A DNA stretch of 64,000 nucleotides, taken from Planctomycetota bacterium. Its GTDB lineage: Bacteria > Planctomycetota > Phycisphaerae > Phycisphaerales > SM1A02. Made by a program: the position numbers and the translations under genes. Below the pieces are notes generated by a model, which ran no database searches, was not told the DNA's origin, and worked only from the letters and a program-made list of their open reading frames with translations. Below, piece by piece: positions 26,660 to 35,629 of the stretch. Where the stretch lies: assembly GCA_027622195.1 (NCBI GenBank), contig JAQBZO010000002.1, positions 1-64,000 on the forward strand. Reading direction: 5' to 3'. Each line of letters opens with the position of its first letter. Position 1 is the stretch's first letter.

Positions 26660-28135
26660 TTACTGCGCCAGAATCCAATGTGAGAAGAGACCGGCGAGTG
26701 CGAGAAACACGAAGAAACTCAAACTGTCGGTGACCATCGTGAGAAAGATGGTGCTCGCCGTGGCCGGGTCATACCCAAGCCGACTCATAAGAATCGGAAG
26801 TGTTGCTCCCCAGAGACAACCTATCGTCAGGGTGCAAGTCATCGACAGACTGACGACGAGTCCAAGGTGCCAGGTCTGCCCAGCCGCCACTTGGAGAATC
26901 GCCACAACCGCTCCAACGAGGACTCCGCAGATCACTCCGTTGATCAATCCCACCAGCGACTCGCGCATGATGTGAATCCACGCACGGTGCGGTCTGATAT
27001 CACCCACAACGAGAGCGCGCAGCGTGACGGCGAGCGATTGTTGCCCAGCATTGCCCGATTGATTCGCGATCACAGGCATGATGACGGCGAGGAGTGCGAT
27101 CTGCCCAATGAGTGAGTCGTAGTGCAGCACAACGAGCGCGGCGATGCAACTCGTGAAGAGATTGACGATGAGCCATGGGAATCGACCGCGCCACTTGACG
27201 CCGAGTGTCGACCACACTGCTTCATCCGAACCTGCACCCACCATTCGATGCGCATCTTCGGTGTGTTCAGCGCGAATGATGTCGATCACATCGTCGACTG
27301 TGACCACACCGATCAATCGACCTTCAGCATCCACCACGGGAAGCGAAAGGTAATCATATTTTTCAAACTGTCGAGCCACCGCTTCGCGATCCGTCTCGGG
27401 TGGCACGGCATCAACATTGCGCGTACACAGGTCACCAATGCGATCGTGACTCTTGGCGAGGAGGATTCTTCGCAGCGGCGCATTGCCAACGAGATGTCCC
27501 TTGCGATCGATGACCCAGAGTGACTCTTGACCATCCGCCACTTCGTGATGACGAATCCACTCTGTTGCTTCAATGACCGACATCGTGTCACGCAATGTGA
27601 GGTAGTGCGTCGTCATCAGTCCACCCGCGGTGTGGGGCGGATAGACCATGAGTTCGCGAAGGCGACGCGCTCCAGTCGTGCTCATCGATCCGAGCAATCG
27701 ATCGCGCTCTCTTGCGGGGAGCCGCTGAAGCAGATCGGTCGCGTCATCGGGAGCCATCTCCTCAAGCAGTCGCACCGCCGTTGCCGGCGATTCCTCAATG
27801 AGATCACCAATGATCGACAGAGCGAGCGGCACTTGCATATGCACCAGCGCGTCGGCTGCTGCTTCAACTTCCATTTCAGAGATGACATCCGACGCCTCGC
27901 TTGGACGGAGCGACTCAAGGGTCTCTGCTGCATCGGCTGGCTCTTGCTGCTCGACAGCTCCAGCGAATGTTGCGGCGTCGATCGAATGCTCCATCAGTGC
28001 GGCAACGCGACGATCCTCTTGTGTGGGCTCGATCGGATTGTCAATGTCCAGCACCGCATCCGATGATCCATCGCTCGACGAGGTGTCGATCGGATCAATC
28101 GGGTTCGTCGGCTGGTCGAGCGAATCCGCGTTCAT
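26660..28135 (-). CDS. mgtE: Magnesium transporter MgtE
   Basis: This 491-aa Mg2+ channel has an acidic N-terminal tail, the MgtE N domain (DAAETLESLRPSEASDVISE, LQRLPARERDRLLG), two CBS domains (about 160-290) and five membrane helices with NQSGNAGQQS and PATASTIFLTMVTDSL; the Asp of the latter lines the pore. Family members close when cytosolic Mg2+ binds the N and CBS domains. TACACT ends exactly 6 nt before the ATG and there is no Shine-Dalgarno, so the mRNA is probably leaderless. That also rules out an M-box riboswitch. It is divergent from the enoyl-CoA hydratase gene. Confidence 0.95.
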   Translation of the reverse strand: MNADSLDQPTNPIDPIDTSSSDGSSDAVLDIDNPIEPTQEDRRVAALMEHSIDAATFAGAVEQQEPADAAETLESLRPSEASDVISEMEVEAAADALVHMQVPLALSIIGDLIEESPATAVRLLEEMAPDDATDLLQRLPARERDRLLGSMSTTGARRLRELMVYPPHTAGGLMTTHYLTLRDTMSVIEATEWIRHHEVADGQESLWVIDRKGHLVGNAPLRRILLAKSHDRIGDLCTRNVDAVPPETDREAVARQFEKYDYLSLPVVDAEGRLIGVVTVDDVIDIIRAEHTEDAHRMVGAGSDEAVWSTLGVKWRGRFPWLIVNLFTSCIAALVVLHYDSLIGQIALLAVIMPVIANQSGNAGQQSLAVTLRALVVGDIRPHRAWIHIMRESLVGLINGVICGVLVGAVVAILQVAAGQTWHLGLVVSLSMTCTLTIGCLWGATLPILMSRLGYDPATASTIFLTMVTDSLSFFVFLALAGLFSHWILAQ

Positions 28136-28141
28136 AGAGCA

Positions 28142-28172
28142 AGTGTAACCCTGCCAGAGAATCGGTCACAAT
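28142..28172. promoter_or_regulatory. Divergent -10 elements for mgtE and the first hydratase gene
   Basis: On the minus strand TACACT (28142-28147) lies 6 nt from the mgtE ATG. On the plus strand CACAAT (28167-28172) lies 7 nt from the ATG at 28180. Both spacings place the predicted transcription start at the start codon. Confidence 0.5.
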
Positions 28173-28179
28173 GCACGCC

Positions 28180-28992
28180 ATGCAAATCTCCCCCGTGCGA
28201 GTCTCTCGAATGTGTGATGGTGCGGTGCGACGGGTCACTCTGTCCAATGCCGACTCGCGCAATGTCATGAACGATGGGTTCTTTGATGCAATGGAGATCG
28301 CGCTCGATGGGATTCCACAACTGCCTTCGTTTGATACGAAGAATCCATTGCCTGTTGCAGCAGTTGATCATCCCTTCGTCGTGTTGATCGATGCTGATGG
28401 ACCCTCCTTCTGCGCGGGGTTTGATTTGCGCGAATGTGTCGAGCATGCACAGTCCGCGTCGCGATTCGTCGAGTTGCTCGGCGCATTGACGTGGCGCATT
28501 CGTTCGTCCGCCACGATCGTTGTCGCCAGTGTTCAAGGGGCAGCACTCGCGGGAGGTTGCGCGCTCGCCGCATCGTGCGACATCGTGATCGCCTCGCCGA
28601 AGGCGAAGTTCGGATACCCCGTTCACCGCATTGGCATCTCTCCCGCAGTGAGCCTTCCGATTCTCGCTCGCACATTGTCTGGATCGGCGAGTCGGATGTT
28701 GGCTCTTTCTGGAGAAGTGGTCTCGGCTGCGGCGGCCCTGCGAATGGGGCTCATCCACCGAGTGATTGAGGATGAAGCGGCACTCTCCTCTGCAGCGGTT
28801 GAATTCGCCGCCGCATTGGCGAAGAAGGGTCCTAGAGCACTTCTCTCGACGAAGATGTTTCTCAATCGACTGGACCTCACCGATGATGCCACGGCTGCTG
28901 GTGCAGCGACCCACGCGAGCATGGGAACGGCGATGCACGAAGAATGCCGCACGATGCTTGGATCATTCTGGGCGGCGCGATCGAACGGGTAG
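28180..28992 (+). CDS. Enoyl-CoA hydratase/isomerase family protein lacking both catalytic glutamates
   Basis: This crotonase-fold protein is about 270 aa. CoA-binding and oxyanion-hole motifs are present (PSFCAGFDL, QGAALAGGCALAASCD). The positions equivalent to rat mitochondrial hydratase Glu144 and Glu164 are Ala (GGCALA) and Val (FGYPVHRIGIS). It is therefore unlikely to be a classical hydratase and may be an isomerase, hydrolase or decarboxylase-type crotonase, or a non-catalytic subunit. The first of three clustered paralogues, it starts 11 bp before the second. ATG 28171 (MHAM) is the alternative start. Confidence 0.85.
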   Translation: MQISPVRVSRMCDGAVRRVTLSNADSRNVMNDGFFDAMEIALDGIPQLPSFDTKNPLPVAAVDHPFVVLIDADGPSFCAGFDLRECVEHAQSASRFVELLGALTWRIRSSATIVVASVQGAALAGGCALAASCDIVIASPKAKFGYPVHRIGISPAVSLPILARTLSGSASRMLALSGEVVSAAAALRMGLIHRVIEDEAALSSAAVEFAAALAKKGPRALLSTKMFLNRLDLTDDATAAGAATHASMGTAMHEECRTMLGSFWAARSNG

Positions 28993-29002
28993 AGTGGAGC
29001 GC

Positions 29003-29746
29003 ATGCTCGTGCGCGCGACCGAATCAAATGGTGTCGTCACACTCACCCTCAACCGACCCGAGGCGCGCAATGCGTTGAATCTCGAACTGATGCGCGCCCT
29101 TCGCGAAGCCGTTGAACGGGTCGCGTCCACTCCGAATGTTCGCGTTTTGATTCTCGCTGGAGAAGGCCGATCGTTTTGCGCAGGCATGGATCTCAAGGGC
29201 GTTGCGGCAGATCCCGTCGTCATGGGATCGATGTTGACTGAACTCGCTGAGACGACACTCGCACTTCGCAATGTGCATTGTCCAACCATTGCTGCGGTGC
29301 AAGGCGCGGCGATTGGCGGCGGATGTGGATTGATGGTCGTCTGCGACTTTGCGGTCACCCACGCCGATGCGAAGTTGGGATATCCGGAAGTCGATCTTGG
29401 AATCAGCCCAGCCGTCGTCGCTCCGTGGCTCGTGCGAAAAATTGGCGCAGGTCGCGCGCGGGCCATGTTGTTGATGGGTGGAACAATGTCTGGACAAGCA
29501 GGACTCGACGCGGGACTGGTCACCCATCTTGTCGCGGCAGAACTCGTCCAATCCACGGCAGTCGAACTTGCTCAGAGGTTGATCACAGGGGGACCCAAAG
29601 CACTTGCGGCGACGAAGAAGTGGTTGAATGAGTTGGACGAGTCCTATAACAGAGAGGTCGTCTTGCAGGGCGCGCGACTTTCAGCCGAACAGATTCGTTC
29701 TGAAGAGGCTCAGAGCCGAATTCGCGATCGACTGAAGGGAGTTTGA
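29003..29746 (+). CDS. Enoyl-CoA hydratase/isomerase family protein (one catalytic Glu)
   Basis: This is a 247-aa crotonase-fold enzyme. The oxyanion-hole segment is SFCAGMDLKG and the active-site segment reads GAAIGGGCGLMVVCD, LGYPEVDLGISP: the Glu164 equivalent is kept, while the Glu144 position is Gly. This pattern occurs in several crotonases such as isomerases and methylglutaconyl-type hydratases, so a step in leucine or acyl-CoA degradation is plausible given the neighbours. TAGAGT ends 7 nt before the ATG with no Shine-Dalgarno, suggesting an internal leaderless promoter. The ORF open from 28766 overlaps the previous gene and is not the true start. Confidence 0.87.
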   Translation: MLVRATESNGVVTLTLNRPEARNALNLELMRALREAVERVASTPNVRVLILAGEGRSFCAGMDLKGVAADPVVMGSMLTELAETTLALRNVHCPTIAAVQGAAIGGGCGLMVVCDFAVTHADAKLGYPEVDLGISPAVVAPWLVRKIGAGRARAMLLMGGTMSGQAGLDAGLVTHLVAAELVQSTAVELAQRLITGGPKALAATKKWLNELDESYNREVVLQGARLSAEQIRSEEAQSRIRDRLKGV

Positions 29747-29768
29747 GGATCGACGAGGATCGGAACAA

Positions 29769-30659
29769 ATGACACCAGATTCGCTGAAAATTGACACAGA
29801 ACAAGATGGTGTTGTCACACTTTGGTTGAGTGTGCATCCAGAACGGGCTCGCGGAGGTGTCGTCGTCCTCGACAATTGGCTCATCGGGGCGATAGCCGAG
29901 GCGATGGAGAAAATTCACTCGGGGCCAACTCCCTCTGGATTCGTTCTCCGCTCTGCAAGCGACCGCGTCTTCGTCGCGGGTGCCGACCTCGCAGAGATTG
30001 ATGCGCTGGATGATCCTGATTTGCACGCATATCTCGAGCGGGGTGCGCACGCGTTCGGACTGATTTCAACGCTCGACTGTCCGTCGGTTGCCATCGTTCA
30101 CAAGGCGGCGCTCGGAGGCGGTCTGGAAATCGCCATGCACTGCGACGCGATCATCGCCGTCGCACGCGCTTCGGACGAAAAACCGTGGCGCATCGGACTC
30201 CCTGAATGCGCACTGGGAATCTGCCCGGGATGGGGTGGATCACAGTGTTTACCGGCACGAATCAACCCGGAAACCTCTCTTCGAGCCATCGCCTCGGGAA
30301 CGACCTGGGCGATCGATAATGTCCCCTCGGGACTCTTCGACTCGGTCGGGCTCGCCGGCGCAGATCCCATGATTCTTGCTCGCGAGTGGATCTCGAAGAA
30401 CCGCCATTCCATAGTGAAAAAGACCCATCCGAGGTCGATTGGCGATGCAGCGAACAAGACTTCTGCCGCCAAGGCACTTACTGCTGTGAGAACCGAAATT
30501 TCCTCGAGCGAGCACGGCTTCGCCATCGCCGACGCAGTCGACTCCGGACTCAAGAATGGGTGGCAGGCGGGATGTGCCAGCGAGCGAAGTCACCTTGTCG
30601 CGCTTCGACACACCCAAGCAGCCCGATCCAAACTCGACGCGTTCCTCAAAAAGGGCTAA
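29769..30659 (+). CDS. Enoyl-CoA hydratase of the FadB/FadJ N-domain type
   Basis: This 296-aa crotonase has both catalytic glutamates: LGGGLEIAMHCD and IGLPECALGICPGWGGSQ. VFVAGADLAEIDAL and the PGWGG segment resemble the hydratase half of fused FadB/FadJ beta-oxidation enzymes, here without the dehydrogenase half. It would hydrate 2-enoyl-CoAs to 3-hydroxyacyl-CoAs. The C-terminal ~90 residues are helical and diverged. AGGA about 10 nt upstream can serve as ribosome-binding site. It is the third hydratase in a row. Confidence 0.87.
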   Translation: MTPDSLKIDTEQDGVVTLWLSVHPERARGGVVVLDNWLIGAIAEAMEKIHSGPTPSGFVLRSASDRVFVAGADLAEIDALDDPDLHAYLERGAHAFGLISTLDCPSVAIVHKAALGGGLEIAMHCDAIIAVARASDEKPWRIGLPECALGICPGWGGSQCLPARINPETSLRAIASGTTWAIDNVPSGLFDSVGLAGADPMILAREWISKNRHSIVKKTHPRSIGDAANKTSAAKALTAVRTEISSSEHGFAIADAVDSGLKNGWQAGCASERSHLVALRHTQAARSKLDAFLKKG

Positions 30660-30688
30660 TCAAGCGGTGTTTTGGGGATAGTCCTCGT

Positions 30689-30718
30689 TTGGATGAGGAA
30701 CTCCTCTTCCTCTATAGT
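30689..30718 (+). promoter_or_regulatory. Promoter of the acyl-CoA dehydrogenase gene with dyad in the spacer
   Basis: TTGGAT (30689-30694) and TATAGT (30713-30718) are separated by 18 bp. The spacer contains the perfect dyad GAGGA-AC-TCCTC (30695-30706), which could be a repressor site. A leader of about 45 nt precedes the ATG. Confidence 0.5.
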
Positions 30719-30768
30719 CTGAGGGCTCTATCGGGTTTTTCCAACCGTTTTTTCGACACGAGACCACC

Positions 30769-32739
30769 ATGTCCAACGACCTTTCGAAACTGAAGAACAT
30801 CTCTGAGGCGGACCGCAAGCAGATCGTGCAGGCTCAGGAGTTGTTTGGTGCAGATCCCGACAAGATGGGGGCGCTTAAGAATTATTTTTGGGGCAACTTC
30901 AGACAGGCCGCGCTCTTCCCCTATCCGACGATTTCTGTCGAAGAGACCAAGCGCTGCGACCAACTGCTCGCTCAGCTCGACACGTACATGCGCACCGAGC
31001 ACCCCACGACTCTGATCGATCAAGAACAGCGGATTCCCGACTCGGTGATCCAACGGCTCTTTAGTCTGGGCGTCCTCGGAATGACGATCGGCGAGGAGCA
31101 CGGCGGCGGCGGATTCAGCATCACCAGTTACAACCGCGTTCTCGCTCGCATTGGGCGAACGTGCGGATCGACCGCCGTCCTCGTGAGTGCACACCAATCG
31201 ATCGGTTGTCGTGCCCTCTTGCTCTTCGGCAATGATGAACAGAAGTGCCGTTTCCTCCCTCGCATGGCGAAGGACACACTCAGCGCATTTTGCCTCAGTG
31301 AGCCCAATGTCGGATGCGATGCGGGCGGACAGGAAACCCATTGTGAACTCAGCGCGTGTGGACAGTTTTACATCTTGAATGGTGAGAAGAAGTGGGCGAC
31401 TTCAGCTGCGATTTCTGGACTCTTCACGGTACTGGCCAAGCAGAAGATCAAGGATAAGAAGACGGGCAAAGAGAAGGAATCGGGCACAGCTTTGATCTGC
31501 ACTCCAGACATGGACGGCATCGAGATTTTCAGCCGTAACCGATCGAAGTGTGGCATCCGCGGGACATGGCAAGCGCGTGTGCGATTGACCAATGTGAAAG
31601 TTCCCGTCGCCAATCGTCTTGGGCACGAGGGACGAGGACTTCAAATCGCTCTCACCTGCCTCAACTACGGACGATGCACACTCTCTGCCGGCATGGTCGG
31701 CGGCGCGAGCGCAGCCTTCGAGCAGGCCACCAAATGGGCGAAGTACCGATACCAGTTTGACCGCCCAATCGGCGAGTTCGATCTTGTGCGCGAGAAACTC
31801 TCTCGCATGGCTGGATATGTCTATGCGATGGACAGCATGCTCTACATGACCACGGGCTTCCTCGATCGCGGCGATGAAGACATCATGCTCGAAACGGCTG
31901 TTTGCAAGGTGTTTTGCAGCGAAATGGGATTCCGCACCGTGGACGATGCTGTCGAAATCATGGGCGGCGAGGGTTACATGACCGAGAATCATGTCGAGCG
32001 CATTTGGCGCGACAGTCGCATCAACATCATCGTCGAAGGTACCAACGAAGTCATGCACTCGTTCATCTTCGCCTACGGATCCAAACAACTCGGCGAATGG
32101 ATGATCGCCCTGAAGAGCAACCCTCTCAAGAGTCCGTGGCACGCACTGCAGATTGGCGCAGAACTCTTCCTCGGAATCCGCCGCGCTGTCCCTACGCACA
32201 CCATCGTGGATGCGCGTATTCGTCCACTCATGGACGAACTCATGGTTCGCATTCGCGATCACTCACACCATGTCAAGTTGATGTTCAAGACCCACGAGGA
32301 GCAACTCGTCACGAATCAGTTCATTCAGGCACGATTGAGCATGGTGGCCGTGTGGATTCACGGCATGTCGTGCTCACTCTCTCGCCTTGACCGCGATATC
32401 AATGCTGGACTCAACGGAGCCGCGCTCGCTCATGACCTCGTGGTCGTTCGCGCGTTCTGCGCTTTCGCGAATCGGCAGATCGAGATCGAAACACGCGCCC
32501 TCTACGAGAACCAAGACGCGCTCACGCGAGCGTGTGGTGTCAGTGTGATGCAGTGGTCAGACACTCTTCCCAACGGAAACTATGTGTTGCCTGAACGCAC
32601 CCCAGTGGTCGCGGTGCGTGGCTCTGGACTAAGGCTCGACCAGTCGAGCATTCCGCAGTTTGGAGCGGGAACTACATTCACTGGGAAGTCCCTCTCGTCC
32701 TCATGCGCAGCAAAGACCCCCTGCGAAGTCGCTTCTTGA
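30769..32739 (+). CDS. Acyl-CoA dehydrogenase (VLCAD/ACAD9-like)
   Basis: This 656-aa FAD enzyme introduces the first double bond of beta-oxidation. Core motifs are GVLGMTIGEEHGGGGFS, AFCLSEPNVGCDAG, NGEKKWATS, GGEGYMTENHVERIWRDSRI and EGTNEVM, where the Glu is the likely catalytic base. The extra ~200-residue C-terminal domain is that of the VLCAD/ACAD9 branch, which is absent from short- and medium-chain enzymes. It follows the three hydratases and has its own promoter. It has no signal peptide and is probably soluble or peripheral at the membrane, passing electrons to ETF. Confidence 0.93.
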   Translation: MSNDLSKLKNISEADRKQIVQAQELFGADPDKMGALKNYFWGNFRQAALFPYPTISVEETKRCDQLLAQLDTYMRTEHPTTLIDQEQRIPDSVIQRLFSLGVLGMTIGEEHGGGGFSITSYNRVLARIGRTCGSTAVLVSAHQSIGCRALLLFGNDEQKCRFLPRMAKDTLSAFCLSEPNVGCDAGGQETHCELSACGQFYILNGEKKWATSAAISGLFTVLAKQKIKDKKTGKEKESGTALICTPDMDGIEIFSRNRSKCGIRGTWQARVRLTNVKVPVANRLGHEGRGLQIALTCLNYGRCTLSAGMVGGASAAFEQATKWAKYRYQFDRPIGEFDLVREKLSRMAGYVYAMDSMLYMTTGFLDRGDEDIMLETAVCKVFCSEMGFRTVDDAVEIMGGEGYMTENHVERIWRDSRINIIVEGTNEVMHSFIFAYGSKQLGEWMIALKSNPLKSPWHALQIGAELFLGIRRAVPTHTIVDARIRPLMDELMVRIRDHSHHVKLMFKTHEEQLVTNQFIQARLSMVAVWIHGMSCSLSRLDRDINAGLNGAALAHDLVVVRAFCAFANRQIEIETRALYENQDALTRACGVSVMQWSDTLPNGNYVLPERTPVVAVRGSGLRLDQSSIPQFGAGTTFTGKSLSSSCAAKTPCEVAS

Positions 32740-32755
32740 CCGCGCAACGCTGATT

Positions 32756-32783
32756 TTGAATTCGAAGACGAATTCACTATCGT
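32756..32783 (+). promoter_or_regulatory. Leucine dehydrogenase promoter overlapped by a perfect palindrome
   Basis: TTGAAT (32756-32761) and TATCGT (32778-32783) are spaced 16 bp apart. GAATTCGAAGACGAATTC (32758-32775), a 7-bp perfect inverted repeat with a 4-base centre, fills the -35 and spacer. It may be an operator for the branched-chain catabolic genes; alternatively it is a weak terminator for the preceding gene. Confidence 0.55.
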
Positions 32784-32824
32784 TCCCCACTTCATTCTGA
32801 TCTCCTTCTGTCTTTGGAACACCT

Positions 32825-33934
32825 ATGAACATTCTCGAAACGATGAATCATCTCGGACACGAGCGCGTAGTTTTTCACACCGATCAAGCGACCGGCCTGC
32901 GCGCCATCATCGCGATCCACGACACGACTCTGGGACCAGCGCTTGGTGGAACGCGTCGTTATTACTATGAAAAGGAATCGCAGGCGATCTTCGATGTCCT
33001 TCGCCTCTCTGAAGGAATGACCTACAAGAGCGCGGCGGCGGGACTTCCACTCGGCGGCGGCAAGAGTGTGCTTCTCCTTCCAAAGGTTGGACATCAACCC
33101 ACCGAGGCTGAAGGTCTCGCGATGGGACGCTTCGTTGATACTTTTTCTGGTCGCTACATCGCCGCGGAAGATGTTGGAGTCAGCCCGCAATTCTGCGATT
33201 GGATGGCGCGCGAGACGCGTTACATCATGGGTGGAGAAACCGTCAGCCATGGCGGAGATCCGAGTCCATGGACCAGCCTCGGCTGCTTCAACGCGATGAA
33301 GGCTTGCCTGAAACATGTCGGAAAGCCCGTCGATTTCAGCAATCTGACGGTCGCAATTCAAGGTGTTGGTGCAACGGGATACAAGTTGGCGAAGCTCCTG
33401 CGCGAAGCGGGTGCGGTCGTCTTAGTGACCGATGTGCATGTCCCCACCATCAAGCGCGCCGTGGAAGAACTCGGATGCATCGCTCTGGGCAACGACCAGA
33501 ATCTTTTCGAACAAGAGGTCGACATCATCAGCCCATGCGCCATGGGCGGCGTGCTCGACGCAACCAAGATCGCTCAATTGCGCACGACCATCGTCTGCGG
33601 AACCGCGAACAACATCCTGCTTGATCCAAAGCGTGATGGAGAATTGCTCAAGAAGCGTGGCATTTGCTACGCACCCGACTTCATCGCCAATGCGGGCGGC
33701 GTGATTCGCCTCGGCGGCTTGTATGTCGGATGGACCGAGAAGCAAGTCGATGACGCGGTTGCCAAGGTCGAAGCAACGACGCTTGAAGTGCTGAACATTT
33801 CAGTATCGAAGGCGAGCGCGTACGACGCCGCGGTTGAAGTGGCCATGCGCCGCATCAATGCAGCGAGGGCGGCTAAAGCGAAGGCTTCCCAATGCCAGAC
33901 GGTTGCCGCTGAGCACCAGTGCGGCTGCTGCTAA
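32825..33934 (+). CDS. Leucine (branched-chain amino acid) dehydrogenase
   Basis: This 369-aa Glu/Leu/Phe/Val dehydrogenase deaminates leucine, valine or isoleucine to the 2-oxo acid with NAD+. Motifs are LGPALGGTRRYYY, the substrate-site lysine region GMTYKSAAAGLPLGGGKS, and the Rossmann dinucleotide site VAIQGVGATGYKLA. It lies upstream of BCKDH E1alpha, E1beta and E2, the next step of the same pathway, which supports leucine-type specificity over phenylalanine or glutamate. The C-terminal end CQTVAAEHQCGCC is Cys-rich and unusual for the family. Confidence 0.93.
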   Translation: MNILETMNHLGHERVVFHTDQATGLRAIIAIHDTTLGPALGGTRRYYYEKESQAIFDVLRLSEGMTYKSAAAGLPLGGGKSVLLLPKVGHQPTEAEGLAMGRFVDTFSGRYIAAEDVGVSPQFCDWMARETRYIMGGETVSHGGDPSPWTSLGCFNAMKACLKHVGKPVDFSNLTVAIQGVGATGYKLAKLLREAGAVVLVTDVHVPTIKRAVEELGCIALGNDQNLFEQEVDIISPCAMGGVLDATKIAQLRTTIVCGTANNILLDPKRDGELLKKRGICYAPDFIANAGGVIRLGGLYVGWTEKQVDDAVAKVEATTLEVLNISVSKASAYDAAVEVAMRRINAARAAKAKASQCQTVAAEHQCGCC

Positions 33935-33966
33935 GGACGAATCGCCTCTAGCGATATCGTGTCCCG

Positions 33967-35589
33967 ATGCTCGATTCTCCAGCATCGTGGCTCTCTCCAT
34001 TCCCCTCGGTGGGCGCGACGGTATTCGGTGCCGGCATTGCCGCGACGAGTCAATGCGCTGCGTCACAGATTGCGTTGTCCATTCTTGACCGAGGAGGAAG
34101 TGCGGTCGATGCCGCTATTGCCGCCGCCGCTGCGCTCACCGTGTGCGAGCCAACCACGAATGGCCTCGGAGGCGATCTCTTCGCGCTCGTGTGGGACGGC
34201 AACACACTCCACGGACTCAATGCATCGGGACGATCTCCTGCTGCACTTCGCGCCGACATGATCCAAGGTGCGAAGTATCCGACACGAGGTTGGCTTCCTG
34301 TCACCGTGCCAGGACAAGTGGATGGATGGTCGAAACTCCACAGTCGGTTTGGAACACTTCCATTTTGTGATTGTCTCGATGGCGCAATCCGATTGGCGCG
34401 TGATGGATTCTTGCTCGCTCCACTGACGGCTGAAATGTGGTCTCGCGCTGCGAAGGGATACAGCGACGAGGCCGCGTGGTGCGACACATTTCTTGTCCAT
34501 GGCTCTGCGCCCAGAGCAGGTGAACGCGTGCGGCTCGCTGATCACGCGCGCGCGCTTGAGTCCATCGCAAGGACGCACGGCGAGTGCGTGTACCGAGGCG
34601 AGATCGCTGACGCAATCTTGAAATACAGCGATGCGACGGGTGGATTGTTCTCGCGCGCTGATCTCGAATCGCACCAATCTGAGTGGGTCGCGCCCATCTC
34701 GATGCGATGGAGAGGACACCGATTGTGGGAGATTCCCCCGAGTGGGCAAGGTATTGCCGCACTCATCGCCGTTGGGGTGATGGATCGAATTGCTCCTCGA
34801 GACGGAACGGGCGGAGGGGTGCTCGACGCTCCTCGCATCCACCGAATGATTGAGGCGATCAAACTTGGATTCCTCGTCGCTCACGCTCATGTCGCCGACG
34901 CTGGTTCGATGCGCATCTCCACCAGTGAGTTGCTCTCGTCCACTTCGCTCGATGGGCTCGCGACTCGATTCGATCCGACACGAGCGCAGGATTTCTTAGC
35001 GGGGACTCCAAAGCCTGGCGGCACGGTGCAACTGTGCACCGCTGATCGAAACGGCATGATGGTCTCGCTCATCCAAAGTAATTACACCGGATTCGGAAGT
35101 GGACTCGTCGTGCGCGAATTCGGATTCGCACTTCAAAACCGCGGAGCATGCTTCACGCTCGATGCACACCATCCCAATTGTGTTGCGGGATCGAAGCGCC
35201 CGTACCACACGATCATTCCAGGATTCCTCACGCGCATTACAGCGCAGGGACAAGACGAAGCGACCGCTGCACTCGGCGTGATGGGAGGATTCATGCAACC
35301 TCAAGGTCACCTGCAATTGGTGTCCCATCTCTTGGACAGTCGACTCTCTCCGCAAGGCGCACTCGACGCGCCGAGGTGGCAATGGATGGAGGAGAAGCGT
35401 GTGCGATTCGAGCCAGGATTTCCTGACGAAACGACCGCCCAACTTCGCGCCCTTGGTCACCATGTTGAAATCGCATCGCGCGCCGATGTGGCCTTTGGTC
35501 GAGGACAAATTATTGCTCGCATTCCAAGCGGATACGCAGCGGGAAGCGACTTCCGCGCCGATGGATGTGCTTCGGCGCAAGTGTCGTGA
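33967..35589 (+). CDS. Gamma-glutamyltransferase/acylase family (Ntn hydrolase)
   Basis: This 540-aa protein of the GGT family is normally self-cleaved before the nucleophile Thr; here KPGGTVQLCTADRNG marks that Thr at about residue 358. The N-terminal subunit contains RGGSAVDAAIAAAAALTVCEPTTNGLGGD. Family members transfer or hydrolyse gamma-glutamyl groups (glutathione) or act as acylases. There is no signal peptide, so it is probably cytoplasmic. TATCGT ends exactly 6 nt before the ATG with no Shine-Dalgarno, suggesting leaderless transcription. It sits inside the branched-chain catabolic cluster, where its role is unclear. Confidence 0.9.
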   Translation: MLDSPASWLSPFPSVGATVFGAGIAATSQCAASQIALSILDRGGSAVDAAIAAAAALTVCEPTTNGLGGDLFALVWDGNTLHGLNASGRSPAALRADMIQGAKYPTRGWLPVTVPGQVDGWSKLHSRFGTLPFCDCLDGAIRLARDGFLLAPLTAEMWSRAAKGYSDEAAWCDTFLVHGSAPRAGERVRLADHARALESIARTHGECVYRGEIADAILKYSDATGGLFSRADLESHQSEWVAPISMRWRGHRLWEIPPSGQGIAALIAVGVMDRIAPRDGTGGGVLDAPRIHRMIEAIKLGFLVAHAHVADAGSMRISTSELLSSTSLDGLATRFDPTRAQDFLAGTPKPGGTVQLCTADRNGMMVSLIQSNYTGFGSGLVVREFGFALQNRGACFTLDAHHPNCVAGSKRPYHTIIPGFLTRITAQGQDEATAALGVMGGFMQPQGHLQLVSHLLDSRLSPQGALDAPRWQWMEEKRVRFEPGFPDETTAQLRALGHHVEIASRADVAFGRGQIIARIPSGYAAGSDFRADGCASAQVS

Positions 35590-35629
35590 GGCGAGCGGGA
35601 TGGGTTATTCCTACCCCCCCTCTGCTAAC

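Noticed and set aside
28136-28180. Possible Mg2+ riboswitch (M-box) before mgtE
   Set aside because: The mgtE mRNA appears leaderless and the intergenic gap is about 45 bp, too short for an M-box.
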